Below, piece by piece: positions 25,613-38,489 of a stretch of DNA of 64,000 nucleotides. The stretch covers positions 35,659,339 to 35,723,338 of the forward strand of contig CM049316.1 in the NCBI GenBank assembly GCA_026874595.1. The letters are read 5' to 3'. Both the position numbers and the translations under genes were made by a program. Position 1 is the stretch's first letter, and each line of letters begins with the position of its first letter. Source of the stretch: Sipunculus nudus (lineage: Eukaryota > Annelida > Sipuncula > Golfingiida > Sipunculidae). The notes under the pieces were generated by a model. The model did not search any database. It worked only from the letters and a program-made list of their open reading frames with translations, and was not told where the DNA came from.

Positions 25613-28600
25613 ATTTCCAGGAACAAGGAGAGAAGTACATGAAAAAAGAACTGGATTGAACATTAAATGAATACTGAGAGCAAGGTTGGGTTCAAATGTG
25701 ACTTTCTGCTTTTAAATGCAAATGATTATACCTAAAAGAAATTATGTGAAAGGAAAATGCATTTTAAGTATTTCTGGTAATCAGTATTATTTCAGTATTA
25801 TCAAACCCACATGTCACTCATGTAACAATTCTTAACTGGAAACCATAGGCAAGACATCAGGTCCAATGTAATTCAATCTATCTGTCAATCTGCCATCTAC
25901 ATGACCTATGTGTTTAACTGGCTTGTGTCAAAGGAACAATTTTTTTCTCCACCTCTTTCTTCCAAAACTTTTCTTTAACCCACTTGATATTTTAACTAAA
26001 CTGGCTAATTTGATGATGTATGCGCCATTTATGTGCATTCATGCAGGCTTTAAGTATAGGAGCTGCATTATTTTAAGAGACACCTACTATCCAATCATTA
26101 ACTTGTCCAGCCTATCCTTGTGGAGGAAAGTCTAGTTTTCCCAAAGTGTGTCTCACATTGTATGAGTCACTCCCCTTAAATAACACACTCACCTATGTTT
26201 GGATTAGGCCTGTGATCTACCAAGTTACTGCATTTTTTTCCAATTACTGCATGGATGGGAAATTCAGCAGGGGCTAATATCAGCAAAGGTCAAGCCTGAA
26301 CTGTGGAAACCTCCCAGTGATAAGAACCTCTTACATGTCCCCAAGATGTTATCAACAGTGACATGAATGAAGATTGAGCATGTGTTAAGAAAACAGTATA
26401 CTGACACTTAATGTATTATACAGTACTACAGCTACTCCATTGAGCTAGTACAATGATGGTTCCCACTAAAAACTTGGGGAGTTCAAATGTATGGCCCTTT
26501 CGAATAGGCCTATTCCCATACAAGGTATATTAATATATACTTAAATATAGTGTATTCACCTTTAAATATTATCAGTATCTGTCAATATCTTGTTCTAAAA
26601 CCGTTTGCTCAATCTTGTACTCAAGTCGGAAAAAAGCTTGCTTGGGACAGGATCAATGGCACTTCAAACATAAATATTGTGTGCATGCCACCTGGTGACC
26701 ATATCATGCAATAGTCACAGAAATAGTCACTGGTGAAAGATTTGCACCTAATATTTTGTTTTGATCTTGACCTATCTTCCATGGTTACACACTAAACAGC
26801 CTCTTCCCCATCATCATCCAGTTCTGCCCATTTTTACACTAGATCTCCAAAGGTTTTCCTTATATAAGTGACAAAAATTTAGCAATTTAAAAATTGTTTT
26901 TTTTTAATACAGGTGCTATATATGACTCCTTCCTTTCTACATCAAAAGTTTCCAACTTTCCTTTTCTACTCTTTCTTCTTCAATTAGATTACGCCCCCTT
27001 GCTATAATTAATGCCAGGTTCTTCCAGGCCCCTGAATTCCTCAAGCAAGTTTCACTTCCTCTCATAACTCATCTAGTTTTTGTCTTGAGGTTTTGCAGAA
27101 CAATGTGTATCCAAGCACCAAATACCTTTTTCACTATCCCTTCTTAAGTTATCAACATTAATTATCTTATGGTCCAGTGAACAAATTTCCTGCCCTTTTC
27201 ACATCAATAACATTAACTCGAAGTGTTAATAAACTTAGTTGTCCTGCTTATCTCATGGCAGCAATCACTTAGGGATAGATAATTAACTATAAATGGGGAG
27301 AAAATGACTGGTTATCATTATGGCAGAAGAGACATATATAGCTAGATTATAAAATTTAAATTTCCTTAAAAGCCCAATAAGAAGCAACAGACTTCCAAAC
27401 CACAAACTCCATAAAAGGTGACAAAAGCTAATGGAATGGAAAAATTCAGCAGGAAACATTAACAAGTGCCATCGGCTGAAATTACCATAATTCACCATAA
27501 AACTCTGCTTAGACCTGAGAAGTGCCTCTAAGCATCTCTCGTTTTTACTCTTCTAAATCATGCAGGAAGATGTACACAGGCATAATATTGTTGTAATGAA
27601 ATTATGGGTTGGATCAATGGTGTCCCATGGTGGAAAATTGCAAAAATCCTGCTGCAGCAAACAACACAATATCACACAAGGGGGCACTGCTCACCAAAAG
27701 ACTCTGATGAATCTTGTTATTTTTTTTTATAATCTAACATCAATACAAAGTCATTCCAAAGCAGTGCAAAAACCCTAGATCTACATGACGTTTGCACTGG
27801 GCATCCAAAGACAAAAAGACCCAGTCCTGAAATAGATGCAATGGGCAAAGTACAAATGGTGCTGTCAGTGCAAAATTAATAGGATTACTTAAAAGAAGAG
27901 AGGGAAAATTATGAACAATAATAATAATAATAAAAATAATGATAATAATACAATTATTAATGTTTTATCGATTCACAGATCAAACTATGCTTTTAACACA
28001 AAACTTACTGTACAGCAATTAAACTAAATAGATTCTATATGACAAGAACATTTTGTAGAAACAAAAGAATTTCAAGCTAACTCAAATTTATCATACACTC
28101 TCTATGTACAATACATTAAATCCTGAACAGGAGAATCAGGACTATTTCATGAAGCAACCTTCATAATTGTCTGGAAAATCTCATGTGAATACTCCATAAA
28201 GATGTTTTGAGACCATTTCCAAAGACACAGGATTTGGCTATTACAAGTGACACACATTGACACTGAGGGGCAACTCCCTGCCTAACCTCAATTATTGTTC
28301 CCCGTGAGTATTTTATACTCTCCTATCATGTCCATCGAAAAGGTCAAAGGTGGGACATGAGTGATTAATAATGATCATGTGACCAGTCATGTGCTGTCGT
28401 GAAATAAATAAGACAGGAACCGATTCAGAAATGCCAGTGTTGATGGTGCAGCCAATTTAAAGGAAACAAGGATTCAATGCAACAAAAATTAGCAGCAAAA
28501 GAAAGTGGACAGTAGTGTATCCCATGAGAGAATTGGGCATCTTACGGCTAAAATATTCCCATGACAAAGTATTAGGAGGTCATACCCAAGCAAATGGGAG

Positions 28601-29040
28601 TAAGATTGAGTCCTGACTCTATGACTGATGTGTCCTCATTTAATCCTTACATAACATGCAATCTGCTATATCACTGAACAAATCAAATTTACATTTGCCT
28701 GATGCGACGTAACTTTTGAAATGACATAGACTGCCAGCACGGAATAAAGGTGTTATGTTTCTGACATCTTTTTTTTTGGAAATCCTGCTACAGCAGATAG
28801 ATAGCAATGATACTCATTGCTGACAAGAGCAGGCATGCAGAAAACCCATCAGGTGACTGTATCTGATTCAAACACTAACCATTACTCAAACACTCCCAGG
28901 CTTCGACTTGAAGCACTGCCTGACTGCCCAAGACAGGCGCAATGTAGGTGACTCATACTGTTGGTGCAGCTCAAGACTTGTAGTTGCCTTACTGCAATGG
29001 CAGACTCAGGTGAAAGGACCAATAATGTCATCACTTAACA
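25613..29040. other. Giant intron, segment without recognised genes
   Basis: AT-rich, with an (AAT)n run at 27915-27951 and a CT-rich stretch at about 26920-27130. No exon or transposon is recognised; open frames are 75 codons or fewer with no domains. Confidence 0.5.
27915..27951. repeat. (AAT)n microsatellite
   Basis: An interrupted ATA/ATAATA run including AAAATAATGATAATAATA. Intronic. Confidence 0.85.
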
Positions 29041-29064
29041 TGTAACTAGGTTTTCCCCGCAAAA

Positions 29065-29235
29065 TGAAAGTTAATGCAGGTGGCGCCACAAATGGTTCAA
29101 TGCTACAACATTTGATATGACACTGATTTTTGCTTAAAATTTGGTGATGGTATCTCATGCCATTTCTGAGATAGTATATTGGTCAACATATGCAACAGAT
29201 ATGAAAGGCCCCTAATCACGTGTGCATCTGGGCAT
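29065..29235 (+). mobile_element. Fragment of GGTGGCGCCAC-type element
   Basis: TGCAGGTGGCGCCAC at 29076-29090 is followed by ATTTGATATGACACTGATTTT, AAATTTGGTGATGG and GCCATTTCTGAGATAGTAT (in parts). The copy at 33320-33440 has the same order (TGCAGGTGGCGCCACC, TTCAGATATGATTCATGAAT, AAATTTGGTGATGAAAGCTC, GCCATTTCTGAGAATG). Both are pieces of the same family. Confidence 0.6.
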
Positions 29236-29329
29236 GGCTGCTTTGAAGCAAACATCTTTGGTCAATTCCAGCATTACTGCTCTATTTTTCTATTGTAAAA
29301 TTTTATTTGCTGAAAATATTTGAGTAAAA

Positions 29330-29885
29330 TTTGAATTAAACAAAAGCACCGCAAACGTACATTATATGTCCTTTGTGTATTTGGTGACCTCTGACCTCAC
29401 TGAATATGTGTGAATTTTGATGAAAAGGTAATTCAGGTCAAAAACTTATTTATTTGTAAATATGTATAATGAGTTTCATAAAAATCCACAGGATTTTGGT
29501 AAGTCACCAAGATGCCTCCAAAGTGTGGTGACCTCTGACCTCATCAAATATGCATGGATTTTGCTGGAATTCTAACTTTCACCAGATATCTTACTGATTA
29601 TCATTTCTGAGGAGTTTAATCAAAATCCTTCATATTCTGCATAAATTATAGTGGTGAAACCACAAAGTAGCCTAGTGACCCATGACCTTTTAGATATATG
29701 TGGATATTGCCCATGGTTGATCTCAGGTGAGATAATCTGGTGGTAGGTAGTTATGGTGAGTTTAGTGAAAATCCATCAAAGCCCCGTAAAGTTATAGTTG
29801 TGACACTAAAAGTTAATAGACAGACAGATGGACAGACCGTGGGTATACCATAATATTCCTGTCATATGATGGGCGTTTGAAAATT
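29330..29885 (+). mobile_element. Tandem TGACCTCTGACCT element, copy 1
   Basis: Three ~145-bp units are anchored at 29385, 29529 and 29676. Each has GTGACCTCTGACCTCA (degenerate in the third), a TATG..TG.ATTTTG block and GAGTTT.ATCAAAATCC. After them come GACAGACAGATGGACAGAC (29819-29837), TATACCATAATA and a terminal hairpin region CCTGTCATATGATGGG (29858-29873), then CGTTTGAAAATTG. A close relative at 61885-62406 shares all of these parts. Classed with pearl/Helentron-like non-autonomous elements by structure; no coding capacity. Confidence 0.75.
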
Positions 29886-32105
29886 GAACTGAATCACGAC
29901 TTAGGGACTTCCATATCTTCACCTGGAGCTAATGCCCTGCACCCAGTAACATGAATACACATGAAATTTATCATAAATGATGTGAAAAAATTGTTCTGAT
30001 TACAAGAGATAACAAACCTGCTTTTCTTGACACTTCTCCCTTTTTACTACACAAAATCATTTCTAAACTAAATTATACTTACTTCATGTTACTTGGACTG
30101 CACAATAAATATACTGATCCATGCCAGTAAATGAAAATATATGGCACCCAGAGGAAATCACAACTATTTACTGCAGACCGCAGATAAGATTTCCAGGCTG
30201 ATTTCCATCTACTCTTTCAGCTAGGGATTTATTTATCATGTGAAATGGAAGCTACTGGAAAACTGTGTGATAATGTTGTTGAATTTAAATAAAATTCTAA
30301 ATGGAATCATGTAGAATATCAATTTAGATTGGTATTGAAGTCTACAAAGTTTAAAGCCAATTTGATGGAAACAGATCAAGAATCCCATCATATGGGGTGC
30401 ATTTATAGTTATTCCAGATGCATGATATAATCAAAAGTTCTGTAACCTAAGGTATGGCTCATGTAATATAGTTTTACCTATGCAATCATGTACACCAGTG
30501 TGTAAATTTAATTCTCACCCTTCATTTCAGTTACCTGTTCAACTCAAAACAAACCTCTTCAGTTGGGAACTGTGGGGATGGCTAGAACTACATGTCTCAA
30601 ATGCCAAACTCCAAAATCAAAATTTGTTACATTTCAAAGAAACCCCTGTTTTCAATTCACTTGTGCATGTTTACAAAGTATTACTTATTCTATGAAGTCC
30701 TTACCACAAAAACACCTATGTTTATTTAATTTACCTTGAAATAACATATCCAATATCTGAATGGACTACATTATTTTTTTTCATGACATTTACACCCCCC
30801 CCCCCCCCAAAGAGTTGTTGGGCTTAATATATCAATGCCCTCAAAACCATAACTAGCAGAGTTGTCCAGGGCCATGAGTTTGAGTTTTGACCATTTTTTC
30901 TGTATTCTTATTTGTCTGTTTGTTTTCTTTTTGTTTGTCTGTCTGATCATCAGGATCTAGATATGAATAAAGAATACATTTTTTTCCCAAATCTTGCATC
31001 TGCTTGAAATGATGTGCACAAAACAAATCATCTTATCAAAACACTGAAAAACCTACACAGTATACATTTCAAAATTAATTTTCAAATAATAAAAATTTTT
31101 GTCATTAGCAGGTGTGTGCTCTTTGACTTGTCTCTAGTTTGACACTGCAATAACTTGTTGGTGATTATTTAATCCCAATGTTTCTAGCCTCAAATCAATA
31201 TAAACTTGTCAAATTTCTTTAGCAGTATCACACCAGTCAACTGTGTGAATTCTTAAATGTCGTCTTAAAAGATCAACTGCTTTCATAAATAATGACAGAG
31301 GAAGAGGCATTCTCACAGATGAACAGTTCCACAAGGACAGCTGTAACACACAGCTGTAGCATAAACACCTTGTTTAGACATCATGAGGGGTGTAACAAAT
31401 TTTTAATACATTCACACAATATGCTAAGCTGATATTTATTACATTGACACAGTGTTTATTACAACAACACAGTGTTTTAAGTGTAGACCTTTGCATGATC
31501 TTCTCCCTTTTAAAAGACACAGGATATTGCTAGTAGCAACGTGCCATCAAAAACCTGCTTTGAGACCAATCAATATTTGAGAGGATTCTGCCTTCGTCTT
31601 GTGCTGGCAATGCTTCTTTATCCATTAAGTAGGAGCTATTCGGAAAAAAACGAAGAACGGCATGAAGCATAGATCTATGAGGTGTTAATGGAAATATATC
31701 TATGGCCAGTAACCTTGTTAAAATCCATTTACTGCCATGCTATTCGGCAATTATGAAAAACGGAGGTTAATTGGTAAAACTGCTTGGAGAGTGATTGCTG
31801 CTGAATGAGAAAAATAGAAACCTTTCAGACTTAGGTTTACAGATCTAATGTTAAAAACATCCACGGCAATAAATCTACTTTTAGCTATAGGAGCGATTAT
31901 CTTGAACACCATCATAAGAATAATATTTTATAAACACCTTCTTTGCCTGATACTTGAAGAGGCCAATGGTCTATGGAAATTAATCTGATAAAGTATGGTT
32001 GAGAGAACAAAGTCCTAGTGCATATTTTCCTTAAATAAATCAATCAATACATTTACAACAAGCTGTCAGAAAAGAAAGAAATAGGATTAAAAAAGTAAAT
32101 TTATA
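29886..32105. other. Giant intron, segment without recognised genes
   Basis: No exon is recognised. A poly-C run lies at 30795-30808 and a TGTT/TGTC-rich stretch at about 30905-30945. The rest is AT-rich and unique as far as can be seen. Confidence 0.5.
30795..30808. repeat. Poly-C tract (14)
   Basis: An uninterrupted run of C residues in AT-rich intron. Confidence 0.9.
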
Positions 32106-32109
32106 TCTG

Positions 32110-32407
32110 GATCTAGACTTTTTTAAACATTGGCTTAAATATTTTTAAAAAATCTGGTGAAGATTCCTTCACTGATCCTTCACAAATATTGAACAATTTG
32201 GCTTGACCGTTTCGTCGGAGAAGATTTTTAAAGGTTTTTAGCTTTTTATCTATAAAATCTAAGAAAATGCAGAGTTTTTCAGATGGCTAATTTTTTGCAT
32301 TAAATTTTATGATGCTAGCTCCAGTCGTTTTCGAGATAGTATGGGTTATTGTACAGATGACAGACACTGGACGCCCCCCACACCATCGCATTAGCTAACA
32401 GGTTCCC
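32110..32407 (+). mobile_element. Element fragment ending GCATTAGCTAACAGGTTCCCTAAAAA
   Basis: It contains AAAGGTTTTTAGCTTTTTATC, TAAAATCTAAGAAAATGCAG, TTTTTTGCATTAAATTTTATGATGCTAGCTC, GATAGTATGGGTTA.TGTACAGA and the end ACACCATCGCATTAGCTAACAGG followed by TTCCCTAAAAA (given in parts). The element at 33440-33810 shares every block in the same order, so these are two copies of one family. The 3' end ...CTAAAAA agrees with the other tandem elements. Confidence 0.65.
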
Positions 32408-32744
32408 TAAAAATTACTACAGATGCATAACGAATGAAAAATTATAATGCCGATACATCACACTGATGGTAAATCTTGAATTAAGTTGAGTATGGATACT
32501 TATTATTTATAATCCATGTACAGCCGTCTTTATATACCCACAGAGAGCTGTATACCTGTAATTGTAAACATTGCCTGGCATAGGGAATATCTAAAATCAT
32601 AAATATACATTTTTTAAAAGCTTTTAAAAACATTCTTGTCAATATTAACCATAGATAACCTGAAATCTAAATGTTTAGAGGCATGATGTAACGGATGAAA
32701 ATAAACTGGTGCCAAGCTAATTGTATCTGCTTCACACAGCTAAC

Positions 32745-32760
32745 ATATATATATATATAT
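32745..32760. repeat. (AT)8 microsatellite
   Basis: An uninterrupted AT run at the left edge of the following repeat block. Confidence 0.85.
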
Positions 32761-33810
32761 GGTAAAATGACTCAATTCAATCTTCATAATTCAGCCAAAA
32801 CTCATTCTTTGAGACCATAAAAGACAATTATTATAAGAATTATTCAGGAAATTATTCTCATCAAATATTAAACAAATTAGCCTCAGTGGCCTCAGTTGAA
32901 AGATGTTTTGCAGGTTTATAATTCATATAGGAAAATACAGCAAAATGGCTAAGTTAAGCTTCCCATAACTCAGCTAAAAAGCATTGAACCAAAACCATTT
33001 GAACAAAGTTGAATTATCAACATCTATGGATAATTAATGTGTGAGATTTAAGAGTTCAGCCCAGTGGCTGTTGGGAAGACGATCTTTGTAGCCACTGAGC
33101 TAAAATGGGCTGTTATGGCATATGACTAAATTCAGCTTCCCATAACTCAGCCAAATTTAAAGTCACTGAACTGAAACCATGTGAACAAACTTCAGAAAGC
33201 ACTACCCTAAGATCATTTCTGTGCGATATTAAACAATTTGGCCATATTTTTTCAGAGAAGAAATTTTTTTGTAGCCCTCAGTATGATACAGGGACTGATG
33301 ACCCCCTTACAAAAAAGGCTGATGCAGGTGGCGCCACCAATACCTCAATTTCAGATATGATTCATGAATGTGACCAACATTGCCATAAAATTTGGTGATG
33401 AAAGCTCCAGCCATTTCTGAGAATGTAATTTTAGTATGCTTTTTGAACAGATGACTAAGTTCAGCTTCCTGTTACTCGGCCAATATTAACGAACTTAAAC
33501 CATTCAAACAAACTTGAGAGAGAATGTTCCAGGAATCATTCTTGTGAAATATTGGACAATTAGGCTGAACAGTTTTGGAGAAGAAGACTTTTGAAGGTTT
33601 TTAAGCTTATTCCCTGTAAAATCTAAGAAAATGCAGTTAGCCAATAAATAAGCAAAATCCGACAGAGTTTTTTGACTAATTTTTTGCATAATATTTTGTG
33701 ATGCTAACTCTTGCCCAACCCAAGTTAGTATGGGTTAACGTACAGACGCCGGACGCCAGACGCCACACCATAGCATAAGCTCACAGGTTCGCTAAAAATA
33801 TTATGAATTA
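32761..33810 (+). mobile_element. Composite tandem element with CATAACTCAGCCAA units
   Basis: Four units carry a block like ATGACTAAATTCAGCTTCCC-ATAACTCAGCCAA, near 32768, 32946, 33123 and 33451. Each is followed by an AACC..TTGAACAAA block and, further on, TGTGAAATATTAAACAATTTGG and GAGAAGA. Spacings are about 178, 177 and 328 bp. The third interval contains a GGTGGCGCCACC segment (33320-33440), apparently an inserted or fused piece. The end (ACAGACGCCGGACGCCAGAC, ACACCATAGCATAAGCTCAC, AGGTTCGCTAAAAAT) matches the element at 32110-32407. No coding capacity. Same structural class as the other tandem elements. Confidence 0.6.
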
Positions 33811-33834
33811 ACAAGGTACCAGAGGCACAAAAAG

Positions 33835-33962
33835 TCCCCTGTGGTATGTTAAACTAAGAAAATGTGGCATCAGAGATGGGGTGGGACTGACGGAATTTGA
33901 ATGACAGACAGATGCAGACTATTTTAGTAGTCCTCCCATCTTATGGCAGGAGATAAAAATAA
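33835..33962 (+). mobile_element. 3' end fragment of a tandem-type element with terminal hairpin
   Basis: GACAGACAGATGCAGACT is followed by TTTTAGTAGTCCTCCCATCT, TATGGCAGGAG and ATAAAAATAAG. The order (GACA-like stretch, imperfect hairpin with CCTCC..GGAG arms, TAAAAA) is that of the ends at 29885 and 62406 but with different arm sequences. The body is too short to assign to one of the families. Confidence 0.5.
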
Positions 33963-34057
33963 GTATTAGAGAGTACTAATAATACTCATTAACCTCTATA
34001 GGCCTCCCCCTTTCTACATGGGATGAGGCTTAATTGTGTTCCAATAAGTGTTGGAAA

Positions 34058-34623
34058 TAGAGCTGCGGAATGGACTGTTTGGACCAGTCCAGTCCACAAT
34101 TTTGGGCTGGACCAGAACAGCAACACAAAATACCTGGACCAAATATCCCTGGACAGGGTTGAACTGTCCTGTCCCTGACCGCCCCTTCTGAAATTAAATG
34201 GTTTGTGCTATTGCTGAACTTCTCTCATGTGATAAGTTTTAACCTCAAGCTGCAACCCTTGTTTTGAAAAGCGTGCTTGTGTTCTTTAAGACCCAATTAC
34301 CACAATAAGTCTACTAGAACCACTGGCAGAAATTTTATTTCGAGCAAGATGCTATCTCTAGATAATTTAGACAGAATTTCAGAACCAGGGTCAGGCAGTT
34401 TATTATTATCATTTTCAGTTGTGTCAGCTTGTATTATTTAATTTCTATCTTGTGATATTTTTTTTTAATCTTTTAATTTTTAATAACTAAATTTTAATTA
34501 CTTTTAAATAAATGGACCAGACAGCTTGGACCAGTCCACCCTAAGCAGCGAGCCGCCAACAGCTGGACCAGACTAGTAGGACCAGATCACTTTGGTGGCA
34601 GAGTGATCCGGTCCCCACCTCTA
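34058..34623. mobile_element. Non-autonomous hAT-like DNA transposon with 8-bp target-site duplication
   Basis: Left end TAGAGCTGCGGAATGGACTG; reverse complement of the right end TAGAGGTGGGGACCGGATCA. Of the first 17 bases, 13 agree. It is flanked by GTTGGAAA (34050-34057) and GTTAGAAA (34624-34631), a 7/8 match of the 8-bp length typical of hAT insertions. Both ends carry clusters of GGACCAGTCCA-like words, inverted between the ends, as expected of transposase-binding subterminal repeats. The 566-bp element has no transposase frame, so it would have needed a transposase made elsewhere. Divergence between ends and duplication suggests a moderately old insertion. Confidence 0.8.
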
Positions 34624-34631
34624 GTTAGAAA

Positions 34632-37600
34632 AATTTAAATACCTGACTTCACTGATGATAAGTTACTGTCACGTCATCAGCCTGGTTTCTAATATATAGG
34701 TTCAATGCTCCCAAATCTGAGAAATTTCAAATTTTGATTTATTTGACAGTGAATAAAGGATGTGACCTAGTTGCTATAGCACTTAACTTTGGAGCTGACG
34801 TTAAAGGCGATATGGTGAAATCTCAACACTGTCAACAAAACTGCTGGATAATTCCTATCCAATGCAAAGAGAACTGAAATCTAAAGGGTTTATAATTAAC
34901 AGCAATATATCCTTCTCATCCTAAGGTTACGACACAATGCAACTCTGCGATGAACAAAACAAGAGGAGCATTTGACTTCAATTTTTCTTAAGGCAAAGTT
35001 ACATAAGGTAATACAATATGTCTATAAAAATACTGTTATAGAATGCTCCTTTTGAATTCAGTGACATTTTCTTTTTTCTAGCGTCCTTGATAAATCCAGT
35101 AGATAAAAGACCGGCGCAGGCATCTGAAGGATTCTGAAGGTTACTGACAATCGTGATTCATTGGGATATCTCAAACCTGCCAGTCTATGATCAATGGGCC
35201 CAAGAAGTGTGCAATAACCAAAGATTCAGTGATGCATACACAAAGCTGCGAGAAGAAGAACAATTTATGGAATTCAATAGTGTTTCCCTGCTCAAGGAAG
35301 GCCACAGATACCCGAGTCGCAAAGGCTGAATTATGCAATCTCCTTAACAATAAATATAATTCTATGGGAAGACACCACGCTTTCTGAGGACTTTCTTATG
35401 ACATTTTCTGATGATGCATCGTAACCTTTCTCTCTAAAAGACTAACAAGAAATTCTATTAATAGTGTACCCATTCTGATAAGTCAGAGGCTTCAAGACAC
35501 CATGAAAGCTCTAATATTCTCTTTTGAAGCTTCTAGCAGGTTCCATATGCCTGGCACGTAAAAATCTTTCCTATTAACAAATATTTTCCGTCACATTTAT
35601 AGATAATCGTCCAGTCATGCAGACATCTGATCATGTATAGTATATATATCAGGTTCCCCTCAGACCCAAGGTTCCCTGTATTTGGATGTTGTCTGTACCT
35701 ATATATCGGCAAAATTTCAAAACAGAGGTCACTCAGTAGAGCACAAATACCTCCAAATCAAAACATAGAGAGTTGCTTAAGATGCTGCCTTTACAGAGAC
35801 TGACATTTTAACTGTGAAACCTGTTGCAATAAACCAACATTTAACTGAAGAAGGAGCCCTTGATATTATACAGGTCTCAGGACTGCTCCATGATCATATG
35901 TTAGCACTGTTTCACATTTTACTTGATACTTTACAAACTAATGCTCTGGGTAGCTTTTCATGAATACATCGTGAAGCCTGGGATTCTGCTGTTCAACATT
36001 ATACTGATTATAGAATAAAGGAAATCTTACTTTTATTTTTGCAGCTATAAACAATATCATAATTTTAAAATATTCTTATTTATTAAAGGTAATTAATTAA
36101 AAGATTTTTTTATTCCAGCATATTTGTTGACTTGCCTCTCAAAAATATGATGACTACCTTTGAACACCTGAATTGATACAGCATGGACTGCGGGACAGTA
36201 GTTCCAACAGCATCTCTTTATATTAATATACCAAGACTGACAATTATGGGAAGTGAGGCCTTGGGATTTGTCTCATCCCATCAGTTAATTGCTAATTAAA
36301 GGCATCACTGATGGTAATCTGAGCTCACATTATTCTTCTTTATTGGCTTCTGTTTTATAAGTTGCATCCAATTATACCCATATAAATCAATAGGTTTTGC
36401 TATACAGTGCACCAATTAACCCTGACCAATTATAAATTTGCTCCTGAAAAGCCATCCCATCATGCATCTTGGGTTTCCCATCATGCCCTGTCTTACTTCA
36501 AAATACCTTCCCATCATGCACTTTGGCTCATTCCACTTCAAATTTCATAAATGTGCTAGGGGTATTGATCCCTATGGTGAGATCTTAATATAGATGCTCA
36601 TCTCTGCAAGTAATTCCATAGATTACACTGGCCTGCCAAGATCAACTGATTTACCAGCGCTTTTTTGTTGTACACTGTGCAGATAATCCTGTTAACAAGT
36701 AAACACTGGGAACAGTCTGTTGCTTGTGGGAAGATACCCTAACATCTGGGTGTAGAAACATAACTGCTCATTTTAAGAACCTCCAAGAGAAAGGAAACCT
36801 GTTCACCTTTTTTTCGAATTTATTCCCTGTTAGCATACAACCAGGCCATCAAGAAGGGCCATATCTCCACCTACATAGCTAGGTACCCTTGCTTCAGATT
36901 TACGAGTTAAAACATGTAATACATTTCAAAACCACACTCAAATGCAAGTCACCTTTTACTTACAATATGGATGTTTAAGATGTAATTCTGCATATTTCCA
37001 CAAGGCCTGATAAACCCAAATCACATAAATGAATGTTATTATTGTCCTTTTCCACCATAATTCACTGATAATTTGATGACAAGATTTACCCATTATCCAA
37101 ATTGAATCAAATCAACAGAACAATCCTGTGCTAGCCAGGTCAGATTTGATTATTGGGATCAATCAAAAACTAGCAGGAACAGAATTCAAAAGAAAACTGA
37201 CAGAAGTACTATCACAGTATTTATCCAGTGACTGAGCAGCTGACTGCTTATAAAACTATAAAAAACTCCATAGCAATGAACATATGAACTTGAATATTTA
37301 TAAACATTAAAGGGGCCTATTCCAACAGCTGGCATCTATTAGCAAAAAATAATCCCTTGAACCTTTCATAGCAATAGACCAGAAAAACCCTGAGATGAAA
37401 CCCACACTCTATATGCTTGTTTTGTTGATATCCATGTTTATAACATGTTGGGGGCCAAGCTAAATAATATAAACACATTCAACAAGGACTTGACACACCA
37501 AGTTTTGCAAAGGATGTTTTGCAACAACAGTGACATTTCAGCTTTTGCACATATGCAACAAAACACCTTGGGGTATATCACAGTTATATAGTTTGTCTGT

Positions 37601-38400
37601 TTGTCATCATCAGTACCTGTATCATGTATGCTTATAGATAAACAAGTTCATACATCCATCACAGAGGCCTGATAAGAACTTTTCTGGCTAGGAATTAATA
37701 TGTATACAGAATAAACAAGAAATCACAAATTATACAGGAAAGTAAGTTAATAGCTGGCTTCAAATATACAGATAAATCTTATGGACACTTGAACCCTGAA
37801 TATTTGAACCCTATTTGGTCTTTGACATGTGTGTTTCCTATTAGTTATAGTTGTTATGCTGTATGCAGTGTACAAAATACTTTTTTATGGTAAGGTACAC
37901 CTGTGCACCTCAGCTTATACAACTGGGTGCACATAGTAATTTCAAGGTGCACAAAAATATTAATTAATGTTATTACAGTTATTTTTATTACAGCTATATT
38001 ATAATTTATACACATATTTCAGAGCAGTAAAAAATAAGCTAAGGGCTTAAACCTGGTCAGAATGGAACATAGAATAATATCCATCTAAAGAAAAGCTTTG
38101 ATCACTGGATTTTAATACATGCCATGTCAAGTGTGACATCATGTTTTAGTGGTTATATATCCTTGTTTGATCATTATGACTGTCACAGCTCAGATGTGCA
38201 TGTGCCTAACGGTTCTGCAGATCTGTCCTAGTTACTGGCCTCAGGTTCACACTGTGCACCTTGCAATGATACATTGGGTGCACAAAACTGATTTTTGGTG
38301 CATCTGTGCACCTAGGCACCCAGTATTTCGAACACTGGTATGTATAATGTAAACTGCCAAAGTTCTCTTTCTGGTAAACATTTTTATCATTATATTTATG
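34632..38400. other. Giant intron, segment without recognised genes
   Basis: No exon is recognised. Three copies of TCCCATCATGC within 65 bp occur at 36455-36519. The rest is AT-rich without obvious repeats. Open frames are 67 codons or fewer and show no domains. Confidence 0.5.
36455..36519 (+). repeat. Triple TCCCATCATGC motif cluster
   Basis: Exact copies at 36455-36465, 36476-36486 and 36509-36519, i.e. start-to-start spacings of 21 and 33 bp. The surrounding sequence is only partly repeated (ATCATGCATCTTGGG, ATCATGCACTTTGG), consistent with a short decayed tandem array. Confidence 0.7.
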
Positions 38401-38407
38401 TCTGCTG

Positions 38408-38427
38408 CCCCCCCCCCCCCCCCCCAT
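38408..38427. repeat. Poly-C tract (20)
   Basis: An uninterrupted run of 20 C residues. It creates a spurious polyglycine stretch in minus-strand frames. Confidence 0.95.
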
Positions 38428-38489
38428 GTTGACATGTTGTTTTCTGTGCAATTGTCTGTCATTGTCCGCGTCATCTGTTGTCGTCAGTT

